Assembly: GCA_944381275.1 (NCBI GenBank)
Contig: CALWKO010000003.1
Span: 1-64,000, forward strand
Length of the DNA: 64,000 bases
DNA from: an uncultured Clostridia bacterium
Lineage (GTDB): Bacteria; Bacillota; Clostridia; Christensenellales; UBA3700
Reading direction: 5' to 3'
The notes below the pieces were generated by a model that was not told where the DNA came from, did no database searches, and saw only the letters and a list, made by a program, of their open reading frames with translations. Positions 42,044 to 53,400 of the stretch are shown in pieces. Position numbers and translations under genes: made by a program. Each line of letters opens with the position of its first letter. Positions within the stretch are counted from its first letter, which is position 1.

Positions 42044-42526
42044 TTATTTCACAACGTGCATATCCGTGATGACCACTTTTTGCAGCGGCCTATCCGAAAA
42101 ATCCGTGCGCACGCAAGCTATTTTATCCACCACGTCCATGCCCTTGGTCACCTTGCCGAAAGCCGCATATTGCCCGTCCAGGTGAGGGGAGGTTTCGTGC
42201 ATGATGAAAAATTGACTGCCCGCGCTGTTCGGATCCATCGCCCTCGCCATAGAGAGTACTCCGCGCTCGTGCTTCAAATCGTTCTTCACGCCGTTTGCCT
42301 TAAATTCACCCTTTATGCAATAGCCCGGTCCGCCCGTGCCGTTACCCTTGGGGCAGCCGCCCTGGATCATAAAGCCCTCTATCACGCGGTGAAAGGTGAG
42401 CCCGTTATAAAAGCCCTTGTCGATGAGGTCCACAAAGTTCTTCACCGTAACGGGAGCTATGTCCGGGTAAAGCTCGGCGTCTATCTCGCCCATGTTCGTG
42501 TTTATGACTATGTCTACCTTATTCAT
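42044..42526 (-). CDS. Cyclophilin-type peptidyl-prolyl cis-trans isomerase
   Basis: A 160-aa cytosolic isomerase. The catalytic FHRVIEGFMIQGG (around residue 48) and the GSQFFI segment with conserved Phe are both present, as is the binding-pocket FGKVTKGMDVV. There is no signal peptide with the start at 42526, which is chosen for AAAGAGGT upstream; a longer frame adds 20 hydrophobic-basic residues without a ribosome site. It is the first gene of a three-gene minus-strand operon. Confidence 0.93.
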   Translation of the reverse strand: MNKVDIVINTNMGEIDAELYPDIAPVTVKNFVDLIDKGFYNGLTFHRVIEGFMIQGGCPKGNGTGGPGYCIKGEFKANGVKNDLKHERGVLSMARAMDPNSAGSQFFIMHETSPHLDGQYAAFGKVTKGMDVVDKIACVRTDFSDRPLQKVVITDMHVVK

Positions 42527-42557
42527 AAATACCTCTTTATAATAATATGGTAGTTTT

Positions 42558-42586
42558 ATTATACACGTTATCGGGGGAAAGAGCAA
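42558..42586 (-). promoter_or_regulatory. Promoter of the cyclophilin-LOG-phosphatase operon
   Basis: Minus strand: TTGCTC (42586-42581), 17-bp spacer, TATAAT (42563-42558). Confidence 0.65.
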
Positions 42587-42679
42587 GGGGGAGAAATAAG
42601 ATTTTTATGGGGCGCAAACGCTGCGCAAACAATTACTTTGTGCCTTGAAAAAATCACAATAAAAATTATTTTTCCGTTT

Positions 42680-42697
42680 TTGTTATTTTTTTAACAA
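42680..42697. promoter_or_regulatory. Rex-type operator upstream of the adhE promoter
   Basis: TTGTTATTTTTTTAACAA matches the clostridial Rex pattern TTGTTAAnnnnTTAACAA except one base. It ends six bases before the -35 box. Confidence 0.7.
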
Positions 42698-42703
42698 ATT
42701 CGC

Positions 42704-42732
42704 TTGACATACCTTTTTCTATATCATATAAT
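42704..42732 (+). promoter_or_regulatory. adhE promoter
   Basis: Perfect consensus: TTGACA (42704-42709), 17-bp spacer, TATAAT (42727-42732). Confidence 0.88.
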
Positions 42733-42746
42733 GGTACTGCAAACGA

Positions 42747-42764
42747 TTGTTAGAAATTTAACAA
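42747..42764. promoter_or_regulatory. Rex-type operator downstream of the adhE -10 box
   Basis: TTGTTAGAAATTTAACAA matches the Rex pattern with one changed base. Lying over the start of transcription, it should block polymerase when NADH/NAD+ is low. Confidence 0.75.
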
Positions 42765-42830
42765 TCCCCGCGCCGAAGGGCAGACGGCAGCACAAAAGAG
42801 CAAATAAATTTTATATATAAAGGAGTCATT

Positions 42831-45431
42831 ATGGCAACAGTACAGGTAGTAAACGACGAACAGAGCTTGAACGCCCGCCTTGCGGAAGTCAGGGCAGCGC
42901 AGGCAAAGTACGCAACTTACACGCAAGAACAAGTTGACAAAATCTTCTTTGCCGCAGCTATGGCTGCCAACAAGATGAGAATCCCGCTCGCTAAAATGGC
43001 GGTTGAAGAGACCGGCATGGGCGTGGTGGAAGACAAGGTTATCAAGAACCACTATGCTTCCGAGTACATCTACAACGCTTATAAGGATACCAAGACTTGC
43101 GGCGTTATCGAACGCGACGAAAGTTTCGGCATTACCAAGATAGCCGAGCCCGTGGGCGTGCTGGCGGCGATAGTGCCTACCACCAATCCTACCTCTACGG
43201 CTATATTCAAGTCCCTGCTGGCGCTCAAAACCCGTAACGGACTTATATTCTCGCCCCATCCCCGCGCCAAGAAGAGCACGATAGCGGCGGCGAAAGTGGT
43301 GCTTGACGCAGCGGTTGCCGCGGGCGCACCCGAAAACATCATCGGCTGGATAGACGAACCCAGCGTTCCGCTTTCCGGACTTATCATGAAGGAAGCCGAC
43401 CTTATCCTGGCAACGGGCGGTCCCGGCATGGTCAGGGCGGCTTACAGCTCCGGCAAGCCCGCCGTGGGCGTGGGCGCAGGCAACACCCCCGCAATCGTTG
43501 ACGACCTTGCGGACATCAAGACTGCGGCTGCTTCCATCGTTCACTCCAAGAGCTTCGACAACGGCATGATATGCGCTTCCGAACAGTCGGTAGTGGTGCT
43601 CAAAGGCGTTTACAACGAATTCAAGAAGGAAATGCAGGCGCGCGGCGCTTACTTCCTCAACGCGGAAGAAACGGACAAAGTGCGTTCGATAATCCTTATC
43701 AACGGCGCGCTCAACGCGAAGATAGTCGGCCAGCCCGCGGTTAAAATTGCGGAAATGGCGGGCGTAACCGCTCCTGCTTGGGCAAAAGTCCTGGTAGGCG
43801 AAGTGGAAAGCGTGGAGCTGGAAGAGCCGTTCGCCCACGAAAAACTTTCTCCCGTACTTGCAATGTACAAGGCGAAGGACTTCGACGACGCCGTTGCCAA
43901 GGCATACAAGCTTATAGATGACGGCGGTCTGGGCCACACTTCCGTAATCTACACCAACCCCGAAACGGGCAGGGAAAAGATTGACAAGTTTGCCGCGACC
44001 ATGCACACCTGCCGTATTCTCGTGAACACGCCTTCCTCCCAGGGCGGTATAGGCGACCTTTACAACTTCAAGCTTGCTCCTTCCCTCACTCTGGGCTGCG
44101 GCAGCTGGGGCGGTAACAGCGTAAGCGAAAACGTAGGCGTAAAGCATTTGATAAACATCAAGACCGTTGCTGAAAGGAGAGAGAATATGTTGTGGTTCAG
44201 AGCACCCGAAAAGGTATATTTCAAGAAGGGCTGCCTCGGCGTGGCGCTGAAGGAGCTTAAATACGTTATGAACAAGAAGAGGGCGTTCGTGGTAACCGAC
44301 AGCTTCCTCTTCAAGAGCGGCTTTACCAAGCTCATCACCGACAGGCTGGACGAAATGGGCATCGCCCACACCACCTTCTTCGAAGTTGCTCCCGATCCCA
44401 CCCTGGCTTGCGCCAAGGAAGGCGCCAAGGCTATGGCTGCATTCCAGCCCGACGTCATCTTGGCAATCGGCGGCGGCTCGGCTATGGACGCCGGCAAGAT
44501 CATGTGGGTGCTCTATGAACATCCCGAAGTAGATTTCCAGGATCTGGCAATGAGGTTTATGGATATCCGCAAGAGGGTATACACCTTCCCTCATATGGGC
44601 GACAAGGCTTACTTCATCGCCATCCCCACCACCGCAGGTACCGGTTCCGAAGTTACGCCTTTCGCCGTCATCACCGACGAAAAGACGGGCACCAAGTACC
44701 CCCTGGCGGACTATGAACTGCTCCCCGATATGGCTATTATCGACGCAGACCTCATGATGTCCATACCTAAGGGCCTCACCGCCGCTTCCGGTATCGACGC
44801 GCTCACCCATGCGCTCGAAGCTACCGCTTCCATGATGGCTACCGACTTCACCAACGGCATCGCCGCCGAAGCCATCAAATTGATATTCGAATATCTCCCC
44901 CGCGCTTACAAGCTGGGCGCTCACGACGCCGAGGCCAGGGAGAAGATGGCGAACGCTTCCTGCATGGCAGGTATGGCATTTGCTAACGCCTTCTTGGGTG
45001 TGTGCCACTCCATGGCGCACAAGCTGGGCAGCTATCATCACCTGCCTCACGGCATTGCAAACGCGCTCATGATAGACGAAGTCATCCGCTTCAACTCCGC
45101 GGAAAATCCCGTTAAGATGGGTACCTTCCCTCAGTACAAGTATCCCGAGTGCATGAAGAGGTACGCAAACGTCGCCGATATGCTCAAGCTGGGCGGCAAG
45201 ACGGACGCCGAGAAGGTGGAAAACCTCATCAAAGCCATCGATAACCTCAAGGCGGAAGTGGAGATCAAGCCCACCATCAAGGCTTACGGCGTAGACGAAA
45301 AAGACTTCCTCGACAGGCTCGACCAAATGAGCGAGGACGCCTTCGACGACCAGTGCACGGGCGCAAATCCTCGTTATCCCCTCATCAGCGAGATCAAGCA
45401 GATGTATCTTAATGCTTATTACGGGAAGTAA
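42831..45431 (+). CDS. adhE: Bifunctional aldehyde-alcohol dehydrogenase
   Basis: An 866-aa spirosome-forming enzyme that reduces acetyl-CoA to ethanol through acetaldehyde and regenerates NAD+. The N-terminal ALDH half (1-440) has the catalytic cysteine in FDNGMICASEQS (near 248). A linker near 445 leads to the iron-dependent ADH half with GGGSAMDAGKIMW (near 545), TAGTGSEVTPFAVI, and metal-binding GVCHSMAHKLG and LPHGIANALM. All expected parts are present. AAAGGAG lies before the ATG. Two Rex-type operators frame a perfect promoter, so control by the NADH/NAD+ ratio is very likely. Confidence 0.97.
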   Translation: MATVQVVNDEQSLNARLAEVRAAQAKYATYTQEQVDKIFFAAAMAANKMRIPLAKMAVEETGMGVVEDKVIKNHYASEYIYNAYKDTKTCGVIERDESFGITKIAEPVGVLAAIVPTTNPTSTAIFKSLLALKTRNGLIFSPHPRAKKSTIAAAKVVLDAAVAAGAPENIIGWIDEPSVPLSGLIMKEADLILATGGPGMVRAAYSSGKPAVGVGAGNTPAIVDDLADIKTAAASIVHSKSFDNGMICASEQSVVVLKGVYNEFKKEMQARGAYFLNAEETDKVRSIILINGALNAKIVGQPAVKIAEMAGVTAPAWAKVLVGEVESVELEEPFAHEKLSPVLAMYKAKDFDDAVAKAYKLIDDGGLGHTSVIYTNPETGREKIDKFAATMHTCRILVNTPSSQGGIGDLYNFKLAPSLTLGCGSWGGNSVSENVGVKHLINIKTVAERRENMLWFRAPEKVYFKKGCLGVALKELKYVMNKKRAFVVTDSFLFKSGFTKLITDRLDEMGIAHTTFFEVAPDPTLACAKEGAKAMAAFQPDVILAIGGGSAMDAGKIMWVLYEHPEVDFQDLAMRFMDIRKRVYTFPHMGDKAYFIAIPTTAGTGSEVTPFAVITDEKTGTKYPLADYELLPDMAIIDADLMMSIPKGLTAASGIDALTHALEATASMMATDFTNGIAAEAIKLIFEYLPRAYKLGAHDAEAREKMANASCMAGMAFANAFLGVCHSMAHKLGSYHHLPHGIANALMIDEVIRFNSAENPVKMGTFPQYKYPECMKRYANVADMLKLGGKTDAEKVENLIKAIDNLKAEVEIKPTIKAYGVDEKDFLDRLDQMSEDAFDDQCTGANPRYPLISEIKQMYLNAYYGK

Positions 45432-45455
45432 TTAAACGAAAAACAAAAAGGATAG

Positions 45456-45492
45456 GGCGGGTACCGTTTTCAACGGTATCTGCCTTTTTTTC
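45456..45492 (+). terminator. adhE terminator
   Basis: GGCGGGTACCGTT pairs with AACGGTATCTGCC around TTC, followed by eight T. Confidence 0.9.
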
Positions 45493-45785
45493 GCTTTGGC
45501 CGTATCAACGCGAAAGGCAAACGACTGATAGCGGCACAGGGTATTACCTTCACCGCCCCGTCCGAAATAGAACGAAAATCTACCACTCTCAGCCGCTTGC
45601 CTTACACCTTGCTCCGGCAGGGAAACCCTTCCATTAAAAACAATATTACTCTACGAAAAGCGTAATCTATACCGCGGGTATGGCTAATTGTTTTCTGCTC
45701 CGCCCCGTCGTTCCGCTCGGGCGCGGCGCAGTCGCGCCGCTCAAGGTAACGCCCCACAAAAGTGCGATTTTGCCGCGCTTTATTG

Positions 45786-45980
45786 CATTAAGCGAAAAAG
45801 AAAAAAGATAGAGTTTTTTCGTTTACTTCGTAAGTTGCTTTTTCCTTTTCCGCTTGTCTGAGGGGACACCCCGCCATTCGCAAGCAACACTACTCGATGA
45901 AGTAGCTTAATCACGTTGCTGAGCCACTCCGTTGCTCCGCAAGATTGCTTGCTTGAGCCGCGGTTTCCCCTCTTTTTGCG
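45786..45980. repeat. Stem-loop repeat shared with 61938-62060
   Basis: Begins AAGCGAAAAAGAAAAAAG, continues TTTCGTTTACTTCGTAAGTTGC, then GAGGGGACACCCCGC. The same order occurs after the EcfA gene at 61938. In this copy roughly 80 extra bases separate the GGGG...CCCC stem halves, so it is probably an interrupted terminator. Confidence 0.65.
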
Positions 45981-46497
45981 GCACACTTAATCTCGTAGCG
46001 CACTTGGCGTTAGCCGCAAAAATTCACCCTTTCCGTGCTCCGCAGGGCTCCGCGAGAGGCAGTCGCCTCTCTCAAGGTTACGCTTGCCAAAAGCGCGGTT
46101 TTGGCGCGCTCTATTACACCACCTTATTTCTTCGCAAGGGCTTTTAATATTAAAGTGTAACCTAGCTTCTCCGCCATTGCGCAAGCTCCGCCTTGCTCAC
46201 GCACGGCTCCGCGAGAGGGCAAGCCTCTCTAATGGTAACGCTTGGCATTTGCCGCGCTTTATCTATACTTCTTTATATCTTCGCAAGGGCTTTAATCACA
46301 AAAGCGCAAGATGTTTATTCGCAATCTTATGGGGTAGAGTGATTACTTTCGCAATAAGACCAAGCAAGTGTAGACCCGCTTGCGGCACCTTCGCCCTTGC
46401 GCGGCGTTGCTCGCAACTGTACGCGCATGGATTTCGCCTTTTACCCTCAAGAATGTGAAGATAATTTGTAACACTTTAAGAGGGTAAAAGATTTCGC

Positions 46498-46553
46498 GAT
46501 TTTTTCAAGTCGCTAACGCTTCGCAAACAAATACTTTGCGACTTGAAAAAATC
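46498..46553. repeat. Stand-alone copy of the GATTTTTTCAAG hairpin
   Basis: GATTTTTTCAAGTCGC and GCGACTTGAAAAAATC arms; the same hairpin ends both long repeats (6686-6741 and 47252-47305). A shortened version lies near 42618-42657. Confidence 0.7.
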
Positions 46554-47100
46554 ATATTTCAATGCGCCTGCGGCACCTTTTGTGCTGCGTAGTGTTTCGG
46601 GTATCGATAGTTTTCTATGCGGATATTGGGTAGGTTGCGGGTATTGCTGCTTGGCTCAGTGCCGCACAAAGAAATTTGACGGGCAAATTTCCGCCCTTAT
46701 CTCTTCGTCCAACTAATAGTTTATTTTGTGGTAGAGCGATGACCTTCGCTATAAGAAAAAGTAGTTGTAAACCCGCTTGCGGAGCCTTCGCCCTCGAACA
46801 GCGCCGCTCGCGGCTGTATGTTCGAGGATTTCGCCCGCCCTCTCGTCGCTCTGCGGTTTGAGGGGAGCTTTTTGTGCTACCTGTTTTTTGTTATCGCTAG
46901 TTTTTTTATGCGGATATTAGATAGGTTGCGGGTATCGCTGCTTGGCTCGGTGCCGCACAAAGAAATTTGACAGGCAAATTTCCGCCTTGCGGCGAACGGC
47001 AAGAATTTCATCGAAGTAAAGCATATCCGCCGCAAGATTTCGCCTTTTACCTTCCTATAAAAGAGGCATATTAGAGTATTGTATATGAAGGAAAAAGATT

Positions 47101-47306
47101 TTTGCGCTCCCTGACTTTATCGGGTATCGCTATTTTTTATAAGGAAAACTGATTGCTTGGTCGAGTATCGTTGCACATCTCTACGCCGCGCAAAGAAATT
47201 TGCTTACCGCACTTTACTTTAATGTCATAGTTGTCAAAAGCAAATTTCCGCGATTTTTTCAAGTCGCTAACGCTCGCAATAATTCTATTGCGACTTGAAA
47301 AAATCA
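47101..47306. repeat. Copy 2 of the ~210-bp interspersed repeat
   Basis: Partner of 6536-6750, same orientation, ending in the hairpin 47252-47305. It lies just upstream of the promoter of the giant repeat gene and may stop transcripts entering from the left. Confidence 0.8.
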
Positions 47307-47328
47307 TTATTTAAGCAAATTAAAAGGA

Positions 47329-47357
47329 TTGACTAAACACTTCAAGAGTAGTATACT
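47329..47357 (+). promoter_or_regulatory. Promoter of the giant leucine-rich-repeat gene
   Basis: TTGACT (47329-47334), 17-bp spacer, TATACT (47352-47357), about 70 bp before the ATG. Confidence 0.7.
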
Positions 47358-47429
47358 TAATATATGGTTAATATATAATTATGTGTATGTGCGCTTCGGC
47401 GGCGTGCGTACAATGGTGGAGGGGATTAT

Positions 47430-50400
47430 ATGATTTGTCCTAATTGTCAAGGAGAATTCGAAGGTAAGTTTTGTCCTTATTGCGGCCATGCGGCGGCAGA
47501 GAGCGGGGCTGCGCAAACCGCGCCCGCGGAGGCGGATCAACCCGCGGAAGAAGTTACGGCGCAGGTTGCGGAAGAACAGCCTGCGGAAGAAGCTCCCATG
47601 CAGGTTGCGGAAGACCAGCCTGCAGAAGAAGCTCCCATGCAGGTTGCGGAAGACCAGCCCGCAGAAGAAGCTCCCATGCAGGTTGCGGAAGAACAGCCCG
47701 CGGAAGAAGTGACGGCGCAGGTTGCGGAAGATCAGCCCGCGGAAGAAGCGACCGCGCAGGTTGCGGAAGACCGGCCCGCGGAAGAAGCTCCCGTGCAAGC
47801 GGCGGTTGGAGCGCAGGGAGAGAATAAAACATGCTCCAAGTGCGGCAAAACGTTCAGCGGAAAGTTTTGTCCTTATTGCGGAGCGAAAGCCGAGGACGCG
47901 GAAATTTGCCCCATATGCGGCGCTCCTCGTGAAAACGGCATGAAATTCTGCGTTAAGTGCGGCCATGCCTATGGCAGTGCGGCGGCTCCCGCAGCGGCAG
48001 AAATATGCCCCGTATGCGGCGCTCCCCGTGAAAACGGAATGAAATTCTGCGTTAAGTGCGGATATTCTTACACGGGCGCGCAATCGCGTGTTCCCTATGC
48101 CGCAGGCGGCTATGCCGGCGCGCAATCGGGCATGGCGGCGCCTTATGGCGGCAGTTCCGGCGGAGCGCAAACGGCAGGGGAGACTACCTTCGCCGATTCG
48201 GCAAAGTCCTTTATGCGCCGCAATGGCAAAAAAGTGATAGCCACGGCCGTTCTCGTGGCGATCTTGGTTGCGATAATCGTCCCCGTAGCGGTCATATTTA
48301 CCAGTCCTACGGCGGCTGTCAACGTGGATAGAATCAATATCGGGGACAGCAAGGAGAGGGTGCTGGACATTTTGGGCGAGCCTTATGATTACGATCCGAG
48401 TGACACGGTATTTACCTATTACAGCAGCAGTTACGAAAAGATATTAAAAAAGCTCGACTCCGGCTCGGATTTTGACGACTTCGAGGATTTTGAAGATCTC
48501 GGCAACGCCTGGGAAGAAGAGATGGAGCTGGAACAAAAACTCGAAGAAATGGATTACAAGGAGACCAAGGTCTATTTTGACGAGCATGGCAAAGTGACTT
48601 CCTTACGCTTTGACGCCAATGCGCAGGATGAGGAAGACAACACCAAACGGCTTAAATCTTCCCAAGTTACCGTGGATGAGATTGTCGGGTACGAAATGGT
48701 TGAAGTGCCTTACACCCTTAAATACACGGACGGCAGTATATATAAAGGCACGCAAAGCGTAATGGCGGAAATGATGAGCGGATATGCGGACTTAAAAGCG
48801 TATAATCCGTTCGGTGAAAGTGTGAATTTATCCGTATCCGTTGCGCCCAACAGCAATGTGGAAACGGGCAGTAGCGGCGGCGTGGAGTATATCGTCTATC
48901 CGAACGGCGAAGCCGCCATCAGCGGTACGGGTATTATCACCGAGGAGTTGGTCGACCGCATTGACACGAGTATCGTTACTCTCACAATAGAAGAAGGGAT
49001 TACCGGCATAGAAGCAGAGGCTTTTGCAGATTGCGGCAGCATTACCGAGGTATCTATCCCCTCCACAATAACGAGCGTGGGGAAAAACGCCTTTGGCAGC
49101 AGCGTAAGCTATAACGTAAGATACGGCGTGAAATATTTGGGAAATGAGGATAATCCCTACCATGCGGCGATGGGACCTTCTAATACTTCCTACCAAATCA
49201 ATATAAACAGCAATACCAAGGTTATCGCCGATTACGCCTTCTATCAAAGTAATCTCACCTCTATAACCATGCCCGCCGGCAGCGTGGAATATATAGGAGC
49301 TTATGCCTTTGCCGAGAGCTCTAATTTGCGCCGCGTCGATATGGAAAACGACGTAAAGTCGTTGGGGGATTACGCCTTCTATAAATGCTCTTCCTTGCAA
49401 TCGGTGAGCATGCAGGGGGGTGCTACAAGCATAGGGGAGTACGCGTTCTATAATTGCACCTCGCTTACAAGTATAAGTATACCTTATGGTGTAACAAGCA
49501 TAGGGCAATATGCATTCTATAATTGCGAATCGCTTGCGAGTATATCCATTCCCGATAGCGTAACAAGCATAGGACAGTATGCATTCAATAATTGCTCCTC
49601 GCTTACAAGCGTAACAATAGGGGATAGCGTAACAAGTATAGGAGAGAAAGCATTCTATAATTGCACCTCGCTGACCGCAGTGCATATATCGGATATTGCG
49701 GCATGGTGCGCAATAGAGTTTAGTAATGAATATGCAAACCCTCTTTATTATGCGGGAAATCTTTACTCAAACGGCAATCTAATAACCAGACTTAATATAC
49801 CGAATAGCGTAACAAGCATAGGGGAGTATGCTTTCTATGGCTGCACCTCGCTTACAAGCATAAGCATACCGAATAGTGTAACAAGCATAGGAAGTTATGC
49901 GTTCTATAATTGCATTGCGCGAACCGGAGTTTATATATCGGATATTGCGGCATGGTGCGCAATAGACTTCAGTAATGCATCTGCAAATCCTCTTGCTAAT
50001 GCGGGAAATCTTTACTTAAACGGCAATCTTGTAACCGAGCTTGTAATACCTAATGGCGGAACAAGCATAGGAGAGTATACATTCTATGGCTGCACCTCGC
50101 TTACAAGCATAACCATACCTAATAGCGTAACGAGCATAGGAAACTATGCATTCTATAATTGTGGCTCGCTTACGAGTATATCCATCCCCGACAGCGTAAC
50201 AAGCATAGGACAGTATGCATTCTATAAGTGCACCTCACTGACAAGTGTAACAATCCCGGATAGCGTAACAAGCATCGGGGAGGACGCATTCTCCGGTTGC
50301 ACCTCGCTTGAAAGCATAACCATCCCGGATAGCGTTACGAGCATAGGGGAGGATGCATTCTATAATTGCACCTCGCTGACCGAAGTGCATATATCGGATA

Positions 50401-53400
50401 TTGCGGCATGGTGCGCAATAGAGTTTGGCGATGTATATGCAAACCCTCTTTATTATGCGGAAAATCTTTACTTAAACGGCAATCTTGTGACCGAGCTTGT
50501 AATACCTAACGGCGTAACAAACATAGGAGGTTATGCATTCTATAATTGCGCCTCGCTTACAAGCATAACCATAGGGGATAGCGTAACAAGCATAGGAGGT
50601 TATGCATTCTATAATTGCGCCTCGCTTACGAGTATAACCATAGGGGGTAGCGTAACAAGCGTAGGGGAGGATGCATTCTATGATTGTACATCGCTAACCG
50701 AAGTACATATATCGGATATTGAGGCATGGTGTGCAATAGAGTTTAGTAATGAATATGCAAACCCTCTTTATTATGCGGAAAATCTTTACTTAAACGGCAA
50801 TCTTGTCACCGAGCTTGTAATACCTAACGGCGTAACAAGCATAGGAGATTATGCATTCCGCAATTGCACCTCGTTGACAAGCATAAGCATACCGAATAGC
50901 GTAACAAGCATAGGAAGTTATGCATTCTCTTCTTGCGACTCGCTGACCGAAGTGCATATATCGGATATTGAGGCATGGTGCGCAGTAGAGTTTGGAAATG
51001 TTTCTGCAAACCCTCTTTATTATGCGGAAAATCTTTACTTAAACGACAATCTTGTCACCGAGCTTGAAATACCTGCGGGGATAACGGAAATTAAGGCTTA
51101 TAGTTTTGCGGGCTTTGGCGGTACAAGCGTAACCATGGGGGATAGCGTAACAAGTATAGGAAGTTCGGCATTCTATAATGGCACCTCGCTGACAAGCATT
51201 ACCATACCGGATAGCGTAACAAGCATAGGAGAGGATGCATTTTATAATTGCTCCTTGCTTGTCATATATTGCGAAGCAACAAGTATGCCGAGCGGTTGGA
51301 ATAGCAATTGGAATTCCGCCGATCGTCCCGTGGTGTGGGATTGCAATAATACGGACGTGGCAGATGACGGAAACATCTACTATATCGCCGAAAACGGGGT
51401 CCGTTATGCAATAAATGGCGGAGCAGTTAGTGTTGCAAGACAATCGCAAGGTTTAAGCGGAGCGATAGAGATACCCGCAAGCATTACATATAAAGATGTA
51501 GTATATAGCGTAACAAGCATAGAAAGATCTGCATTCTCCGGTTGCAGCTTGCTAACAAGCGTAACCATACCCGAAAGCGTAACAAGCATAGGAGATTATG
51601 CATTCGCTTATTGCGACTTGCTGACAAGCATTACCATCCCCGAAAGCGTAACAAGCATAGGAGATTATGCATTCCGTAATTGCACCTCGCTTACAAGCAT
51701 AACCATTTCCGAGAGCGTAACAAGCATAGGAGAGTATGCATTCTATAATTGCACCTCGCTTACAAGCGTAACCATCCCCGATAGCGTAACAAGCATAGGA
51801 CAGTATGCATTCCGAAACTGCACCGCGCTAACCATATATTGCGAAGCGGCAAGTAAGCCTAGCGGTTGGAACAGTACTTGGAATTACAGCGACTGCCCCG
51901 TGGTGTGGGATTGCAATAATACAGACGTGGCAGATGACGGAAATATCTATTATGTCGCCGAAAACGGCTTCCGTTATGCATTAAATGGCGAAGCAGTTAG
52001 TGTTGCAAGACAATCGCAAGGTTTAAGCGGAGCGATAGAGATACCCGCAAGCATTACATATAATGATGTAGTATATAGCGTAACAAGTATAAAAAGTTCT
52101 GCATTCTCCGGTTGCACCTCGCTTACAAGTGTAACCATCCCCGATAGTGTAACAAGCATAGGCAGTAGAATATTTGCCGGTTGCGATTCGCTTGAAAGCA
52201 TAACTGTGGAGGAAGGGAATAGTACATACCATAGCGCAGGCAATTGCATTATAGAAACGGCAAGCAAAACATTGATAGCCGGTTGCAAAAACAGCGTTAT
52301 ACCTACTGATGGCAGCGTAACAAGCATAGGAGATAGGGCATTCTATAATTGTACCTCGCTTACAAGCATAACCATCCCGGATAGCGTAACCAGCATAGGG
52401 CGGTATGCATTCTATGGTTGTACCTCGCTTGAAAGCATGACGATACCTTTTGTAGGAGCTACGCTTAACGGAACTAGCAATACTCACTTTGGCTACATAT
52501 TCGGGGCGTCTTCCTATTCAGATAATGACGATTATGTTCCTTCAAGATTGAAGAGCGTAACCATAACGGGAGGAAGTAGCATAAGGTTTGATGCATTCTA
52601 TTATTGCGACTCGCTGACAAGCGTAACTATCCCGGATAGCGTAACAAGCATAGGAAGTTCGGCATTCTTTGGTTGCTCCTCACTAACCGAAGTACATATA
52701 TCGGATATTGCTGCATGGTGCGCAATAGAGTTTAGTAATGAATATGCAAACCCTCTTTATTATGCGAACAATCTTTACTTAAACGGCAATCTTGTAACCG
52801 AGCTAGAAATACCGTATGGCGTGACAAGCATAGGAGCTTATGCATTCTATAATTGCGACTCGCTTACAAGCATAACCATCCCGGATAGCGTAACAAGCAT
52901 AAGGTGGTATGCATTCTATAATTGCGACTCGCTTGAAAGCATAACCATCCCCGAAAGCGTAACAAGCATAGGAGAGTATGCATTCTATAATTGCACCTCT
53001 CTGACAAGTGTAACAATACCGGATAGCGTAACAAGCATAAGTTGGTATGCATTCTATAATTGCACCTCGCTTGAAAGCATAACCATCCCGGATAGCGTAA
53101 CAAGCATAGGTAGTTTTGCATTCTATAATTGCGACTCGCTGACAAGCGTAACTATCCCGGATAGCGTTACGAGCATAAGGGGGGATGCATTCTCTTCTTG
53201 CGACTCGCTAACCGAAGTACATATATCGGATATTGAGGCATGGTGTGCAATAGAGTTTAGTAATGAATATGCAAACCCTCTTTATTATGCGGGGAATCTC
53301 TACTTAAACGGCAATCTTGTAGCCGAGCTTGAAATACCGTATGGCATGACAAGCATAGGAGATTATGCATTCTATAATTGTACCTCGCTTACAAGCGTAA

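Larger units (their letters stand above)
45493..47328. repeat. Two-kilobase non-coding repeat field
   Basis: No supported gene in 1.8 kb; the few open frames are made of repeat sequence and lack ribosome sites. Visible families: units at 46047-46156 and 46205-46303 (CTCCGCGAGAGG ... CTTCGCAAGGGCTTTTAAT) with a diverged copy near 45720; pair 46333-46450 / 46730-46840 (GGTAGAGYGAT, CCCGCTTGCGG); pair 46580-46695 / 46870-46985 (TAGGTTGCGGGTATYGCTGC); a hairpin at 46498-46553; and copies of elements described separately. Units are in the same orientation and imperfect. Confidence 0.7.

Noticed and set aside
42750-45326. 858-codon minus-strand open frame opposite adhE
   Set aside because: It is the antisense shadow of AdhE, rich in His/Gly/Val without any known motif, and adhE has promoter, operators and terminator.
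45932-46861. Small open frames in the repeat field upstream of the giant gene
   Set aside because: They consist of the repeat units themselves, have no ribosome binding sites and do not resemble proteins.
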